Program-made: the position numbers and the translations under genes
The notes under the pieces: model-generated
The model's input: the letters and a program-made list of their open reading frames with translations, nothing else
Told to the model about the DNA's origin: nothing
Databases searched by the model: none
Shown here: piece after piece, positions 60,582 through 64,000 of the stretch
How positions within the stretch are numbered: position 1 is the stretch's first letter
How the letters are laid out: each line of letters starts with the position of its first letter
DNA from: Lachnospiraceae bacterium
GTDB lineage: Bacteria > Bacillota > Clostridia > Lachnospirales > Lachnospiraceae
DNA length: 64,000 nucleotides
Direction of reading: 5' to 3'
Assembly (NCBI GenBank): GCA_024682075.1
Contig: JAIKZQ010000044.1
Location: 124,001 to 188,000 of the forward strand

Positions 60582-61283
60582 TCAGTTATCGTATTTCTTG
60601 AGAAGCATGTCGAGCGCCTCGCGCAAAAGTATCGCTTCTCCGATGCCCTCACGCTTTGAAAGCTTGGCCAGGCGCTGAAGCTGATCCTGAGTGTAATGAC
60701 TCGTCTTGGGGATCATCTTCTCCTCTCTTGCCATCACGACCCTGTTGCCGCCACCTACCTTGGCACGGTAAACCGCCCCGTCGGCCTTACGAATGAGCTC
60801 AGGACATCTGGAAGCATCCGCAAATGCCGTCGCCATTCCTATTGTGATCGTCTGAGATGCTCCGTCAGGCGTCTTAACATCAAATCCGTTCTTAAGATCA
60901 TTCAGGAAAAGAAATATCTCCTCCCTCTCGGTCTCTCCCTTGAAGATAATGCCGAACTCATCTCCGCCTATGCGGTAAACGGCAGCATCCTTCGGAAGAT
61001 TCTTCTTGATGTACAGCCCGGTGTCGATAAGCACCTTATCTCCCGTTTCAACCCCGAAGTCTTCATTGATGTGAAGGAATTTATCAAAATCCACCAGTGC
61101 TATGACCACAGTTTCCCCGTTTTCCTCACATCCGCTTTCAAGTATCTCTGCAAGATCCTTCTCAAACTGATCACCCACAGGAAACTTCAGCACCTCATTG
61201 ACTGCATTTCTCTTCTTTGCTGTGTTGATGCGGTTTAGCTCGACATGATCCTCTACCGTGATGGGTCTTTTTGCTTTTGCCAT
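60582..61283 (-). CDS. GGDEF protein with C-terminal ribbon-helix-helix-like domain
   Basis: YRIGGDEFGIIF; C-terminus TSHYTQDQLQRLAKLSKREGIGEAILLREALDMLLKKYDN; GGAGG before ATG. Confidence 0.88.
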   Translation of the reverse strand: MAKAKRPITVEDHVELNRINTAKKRNAVNEVLKFPVGDQFEKDLAEILESGCEENGETVVIALVDFDKFLHINEDFGVETGDKVLIDTGLYIKKNLPKDAAVYRIGGDEFGIIFKGETEREEIFLFLNDLKNGFDVKTPDGASQTITIGMATAFADASRCPELIRKADGAVYRAKVGGGNRVVMAREEKMIPKTSHYTQDQLQRLAKLSKREGIGEAILLREALDMLLKKYDN

Positions 61284-61312
61284 ATGTGCCTCCTCTGCAA
61301 GATGAATTACCT

Positions 61313-61389
61313 ATATTATTGTCTGATATTATTTCTGAAATATTATCAGGTGATATTATATATATATTACTTTGAAAATAATATGTCAA
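61313..61389 (-). promoter_or_regulatory. candidate promoter (-35 TTGACA 61384-61389; -10 TATATA 61361-61366) with four atattat repeats at 61313, 61326, 61340, 61353
   Basis: Read directly; 13/14/13-bp spacing; central imperfect palindrome CTGATATTATTTCTGAAATATTATCAG at 61323-61349. Confidence 0.55.
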
Positions 61390-61538
61390 GTATAATATAT
61401 GAAATAATATTTTATAAATACTATCAGAAGGGGCGCATACCGTCCGGTGGACGGTAGCCCTGCGCCGACCGAGGGACACCACCCGGTGCCCCGAGATATG
61501 AACCCTCAGGTTCACGGAACGCTTCTGCGTTCCGTGAA

Positions 61539-61582
61539 AAAATAAGTGGGATGGACACAATTGTCCATCCCACTTATTTTTC
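61539..61582. terminator. bidirectional-looking terminator downstream of tRNA-Leu
   Basis: aaaaataagtgggatggaca-caat-tgtccatcccacttattttt, 20-bp perfect arms. Confidence 0.92.
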
Positions 61583-61590
61583 CTGGAAGT

Positions 61591-61673
61591 GCAGAAGAAG
61601 GGACTTGAACCCTCAAGAGATTGCTCTCACACGGACCTGAACCGTGCGCGTCTACCAATTCCGCCACTTCTGC
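61591..61673 (-). tRNA. tRNA-Leu(CAG)
   Basis: GCAGAAG acceptor, long variable arm, anticodon loop TTCAGGT, T-loop GGTTCAAGTCC; CCA not encoded. Confidence 0.95.
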
Positions 61674-61783
61674 GTACAACATTGGAAATTTTATATCATT
61701 TATGTGCCATTGTCAATTTTTTGAATAGATTATTTCATCTCGCGCCTTTATAATATCCTCATATACGATTGGAGGTTTATGAT

Positions 61784-62185
61784 ATGGCAAACTGGGGTGA
61801 AGATGTTGATTACGAAGCAATGGAGCTGAAGGATCACGAAGGCCGCTTCACTATGAATTTCAAAAAGATATTCATGGATGTTGATGAGATTAATGAAAGA
61901 ACCCTGGAGGTCACAGATAAGCATCCCAAGGATTCTCTCTTAAAGCTCTGGGCCGGAACGATGATCTCAATGTTTATCATGTTCCTGCTCGCTTATTCGG
62001 CACTCATCTTTATCATGATACCCTTTTTCGTGTTCTATTTCATAGCTCTTGTAAGGATCTATAAATGCTGGAAGGGATTCCATTACAGCGCGTCGCAGTT
62101 CTGGATCATGAGCATCTGCACAATGATAGGATCATTTGCTGTGGCAATGATATTGCAGCATTTCATACTTCAGTTCATGAGCTGA
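61784..62185 (+). CDS. small membrane protein, unknown function
   Basis: Start MANWGEDVDYEAME after TTGGAGG; two to three TM segments. Confidence 0.8.
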   Translation: MANWGEDVDYEAMELKDHEGRFTMNFKKIFMDVDEINERTLEVTDKHPKDSLLKLWAGTMISMFIMFLLAYSALIFIMIPFFVFYFIALVRIYKCWKGFHYSASQFWIMSICTMIGSFAVAMILQHFILQFMS

Positions 62186-62204
62186 GGAAACATACTTGAA
62201 GCAA

Positions 62205-62240
62205 AAATGCTCTTCCCTTTAATCGGGAAGAGCATTTATT
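62205..62240. terminator. rho-independent terminator
   Basis: aaatgctcttccc-tttaatc-gggaagagcatttattt. Confidence 0.87.
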
Positions 62241-62270
62241 TCTGCATTTAAGATTTTCTAAGATTGGAAA

Positions 62271-62301
62271 ACAGTGGAACCGTCCCCCGGTTTATGTGAA
62301 C
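62271..62301. repeat. partial GGAACCGTCCC repeat
   Basis: acagtggaaccgtcccccggtttatgtgaac, shares gaaccgtccc core with 9916, 17000 and 60489 loci. Confidence 0.5.
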
Positions 62302-63020
62302 AGGTCAAAGCTGTAACCGTATGAACCGGCATTTGCGGTACCCGATGCTCCATACAGCGACTGCCTGTTAGCGACATACTGGGCATTGCTCTGAACCATC
62401 TCGGCAGACATGCTGACTGCATATCCGTATGACGACTTATCCGCAAACAGCTTCTTTATGTCTCCGGCATCAGCTTTCTTAAGCTTGTCTTTGTCCACTT
62501 CAAGCTTTCCGTCACTCTTTGCAAGGATACCCACGGATGTCATCTTCTCCGAGTATCCGCTCGAAAGAGAACTGAGGACAGAGACCCTGCTCGATATGGC
62601 CCTGTCATCCTTCACGCTGCTGTCTGCAGCAGCATCGATCATGGAATTAAAACTGGTGACGAAATTCTTGACTGTTGATATCAGAAGGTCGGTATCTTTC
62701 TCGGCAGCTTCCTGAATCTTCCTGACCGAATCCTGAACCGATGCTGCAGATTCGGACACCTTATTATACGAATCAGATGCCGTCTTATTGGCCGAGACGG
62801 CTTTTGCCTTGTCTGAAACAAGATTAGAGACTTCCTTCGAAGGTTCCTCTTCGGATCCGTCCTTGGAATAGTAAGCCTTCATCAGCTTGGAATATGCCCC
62901 GCTCTTGACAAGGCCGTAATCCTTAAGCCAGTTCATAGAATTAAAGAAATCCCCCTGCGATGAGGGCAGATTCGAAAACAGAAAGCTTGTATCAGTCTTC
63001 GCCTGTATGTTTATGCTCAT
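62292..63020 (-). CDS. flagellar cap (FliD)-like C-terminal-domain protein
   Basis: TVKNFVTSFNSMIDAA...MTSVGILAKSDGKLEVDKDKLKKAD resembles FliD C-terminal region; start MSINIQAK after GGAGGTG. Confidence 0.6.
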   Translation of the reverse strand: MSINIQAKTDTSFLFSNLPSSQGDFFNSMNWLKDYGLVKSGAYSKLMKAYYSKDGSEEEPSKEVSNLVSDKAKAVSANKTASDSYNKVSESAASVQDSVRKIQEAAEKDTDLLISTVKNFVTSFNSMIDAAADSSVKDDRAISSRVSVLSSLSSGYSEKMTSVGILAKSDGKLEVDKDKLKKADAGDIKKLFADKSSYGYAVSMSAEMVQSNAQYVANRQSLYGASGTANAGSYGYSFDLFT

Positions 63021-63187
63021 GGCTTCACCTCCGGCATCCTTGCCCGGGCACCGTTTTCCAAAGGAAAAACAGTGCAATCTGATGCATTTACGTGCTCCTT
63101 CACATTAAAAATATCATCTGATCACAGGGCTGTAAAGCATTTCCTTAAACACCCCGGGAGACAGCGGTCTCCGGTGACTACACCGGG

Positions 63188-64000
63188 TCAAAAAGCCATC
63201 AAATTCTCTCTATCCGATCTGAGCGCCTCTACATCCCGCTTTCCGTTAGTATGAACAGGCATCGATGAACGTACTTTATAATAATCGGGTTGCATATAAT
63301 CTGGCAGAGTATCAGCAAGATTTTCAGCTATTTTCCTGAGGTTCTCCTCTGTGTCCTCAGTTCCTTCTTTAAATACAATGTGAGAAACAAGCTTTGTTAC
63401 ACCATTTTCCTCTATGTCTATTACTTTGCATTGATTGACTAATTTGTTCTTTAATATCTGATTTTCAACATCAAACAACCACACTGTTTCACCGTTTTCT
63501 CGTTTAAAGCTGTCAGTAGTGCGTCCAAGAATAAAGAGTTCACCATCCTCATCCACATATCCTATATCTCCGGTACATCCCCACACCCTGCCTTGGGCAT
63601 CCGTCCAAAAATATTCATCTGTAGCTTTGGAGTTTTTATAATATCCTTTCATTCGAGCCGGAGACCAGACACGGATTTCACCGCGCTCATTGTATTGTTT
63701 CTCCTGATCAGTATCAGGGTCAAATGCAGAAACCACCACATTTCTGATGGGATATCCAACACCACACGCTTTACCGACATACCCTTCAGCACTCGATGAA
63801 CTGGTGACTGTACCACCAAGTTCACACATACCATACCCTTTATAGAGTGCACATTTTGAAGAATGAATTTTCAAAAACTCATTAATCTCTCTTTCATCTT
63901 CACCTGATACTTTCTCGCCACCCGTTATCGCACACGTCATATTAGAAAGATCCAGCGTCTCCAGATCTTTATTCTTTACAGCATAGAGCCAAAGACTTGT
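63188..64000 (-). CDS. AMP-binding (ANL superfamily) synthetase/ligase, 5' truncated by window end
   Basis: YGMCELGGT, GEIRVWSPARMKGYY, WGCTGDIGYVDEDGELFILGRTTDSFKR; frame stays open upstream of 63940 to the window edge. Confidence 0.88.
   Translation of the reverse strand, partial: TSLWLYAVKNKDLETLDLSNMTCAITGGEKVSGEDEREINEFLKIHSSKCALYKGYGMCELGGTVTSSSSAEGYVGKACGVGYPIRNVVVSAFDPDTDQEKQYNERGEIRVWSPARMKGYYKNSKATDEYFWTDAQGRVWGCTGDIGYVDEDGELFILGRTTDSFKRENGETVWLFDVENQILKNKLVNQCKVIDIEENGVTKLVSHIVFKEGTEDTEENLRKIAENLADTLPDYMQPDYYKVRSSMPVHTNGKRDVEALRSDRENLMAF

Noticed and set aside
63100-63190. Hairpin-rich leader (ccgggagacagcggtctccggtgactacaccgggt) considered as a c-di-GMP or other riboswitch
   Set aside because: Does not match any riboswitch consensus I can recall; too short and ambiguous to call.

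Overview
The window looks like chromosomal sequence from a flagellated Lachnospiraceae-type Firmicute. This is inferred from gene content: purA/purB/purC, dnaG-rpoD, DUF5716/5717-like proteins and many GGDEF proteins. Most of it is ordinary core genome: an F-type ATP synthase operon, purine genes, htpG, trpS, pyrBI, rnpB on the minus strand, a TGS-uridine kinase-like gene, trmK-rpoD-dnaG-dgt, a LytTR/DUF3021/ABC cassette, DUF1854-associated ABC exporters, a GH43 lipoprotein and tRNA-Leu(CAG). Items most worth a second look: (1) a ~163-bp palindromic intergenic element in two copies (~95% identical, opposite orientation), each enclosed by long self-complementary arms whose sequences are unrelated between copies; (2) an ATP synthase alpha subunit carrying an N-terminal delta/OSCP C-terminal-like domain, with no room for a separate atpH; (3) a primary sigma factor RpoD with a ~300-aa Lys/Ala/Pro histone-H1-like repeat tail; (4) a tightly packed four-gene operon of uncharacterised proteins (large Ig/TPR-like protein, actin/Hsp70-fold-like protein, TPR protein, coiled-coil membrane protein) next to a CIRCE-controlled htpG; (5) a GGDEF protein with a C-terminal ribbon-helix-helix-like domain and a candidate operator of 13/14-bp spaced repeats at its promoter; (6) a PTS EIIC-EAL fusion in an operon with a hybrid histidine kinase, converging stop-to-stop on a GGDEF gene; (7) a LytTR operator/promoter with two 8-bp repeats exactly 21 bp apart. 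All family names come from reading the translations; no database search was run.
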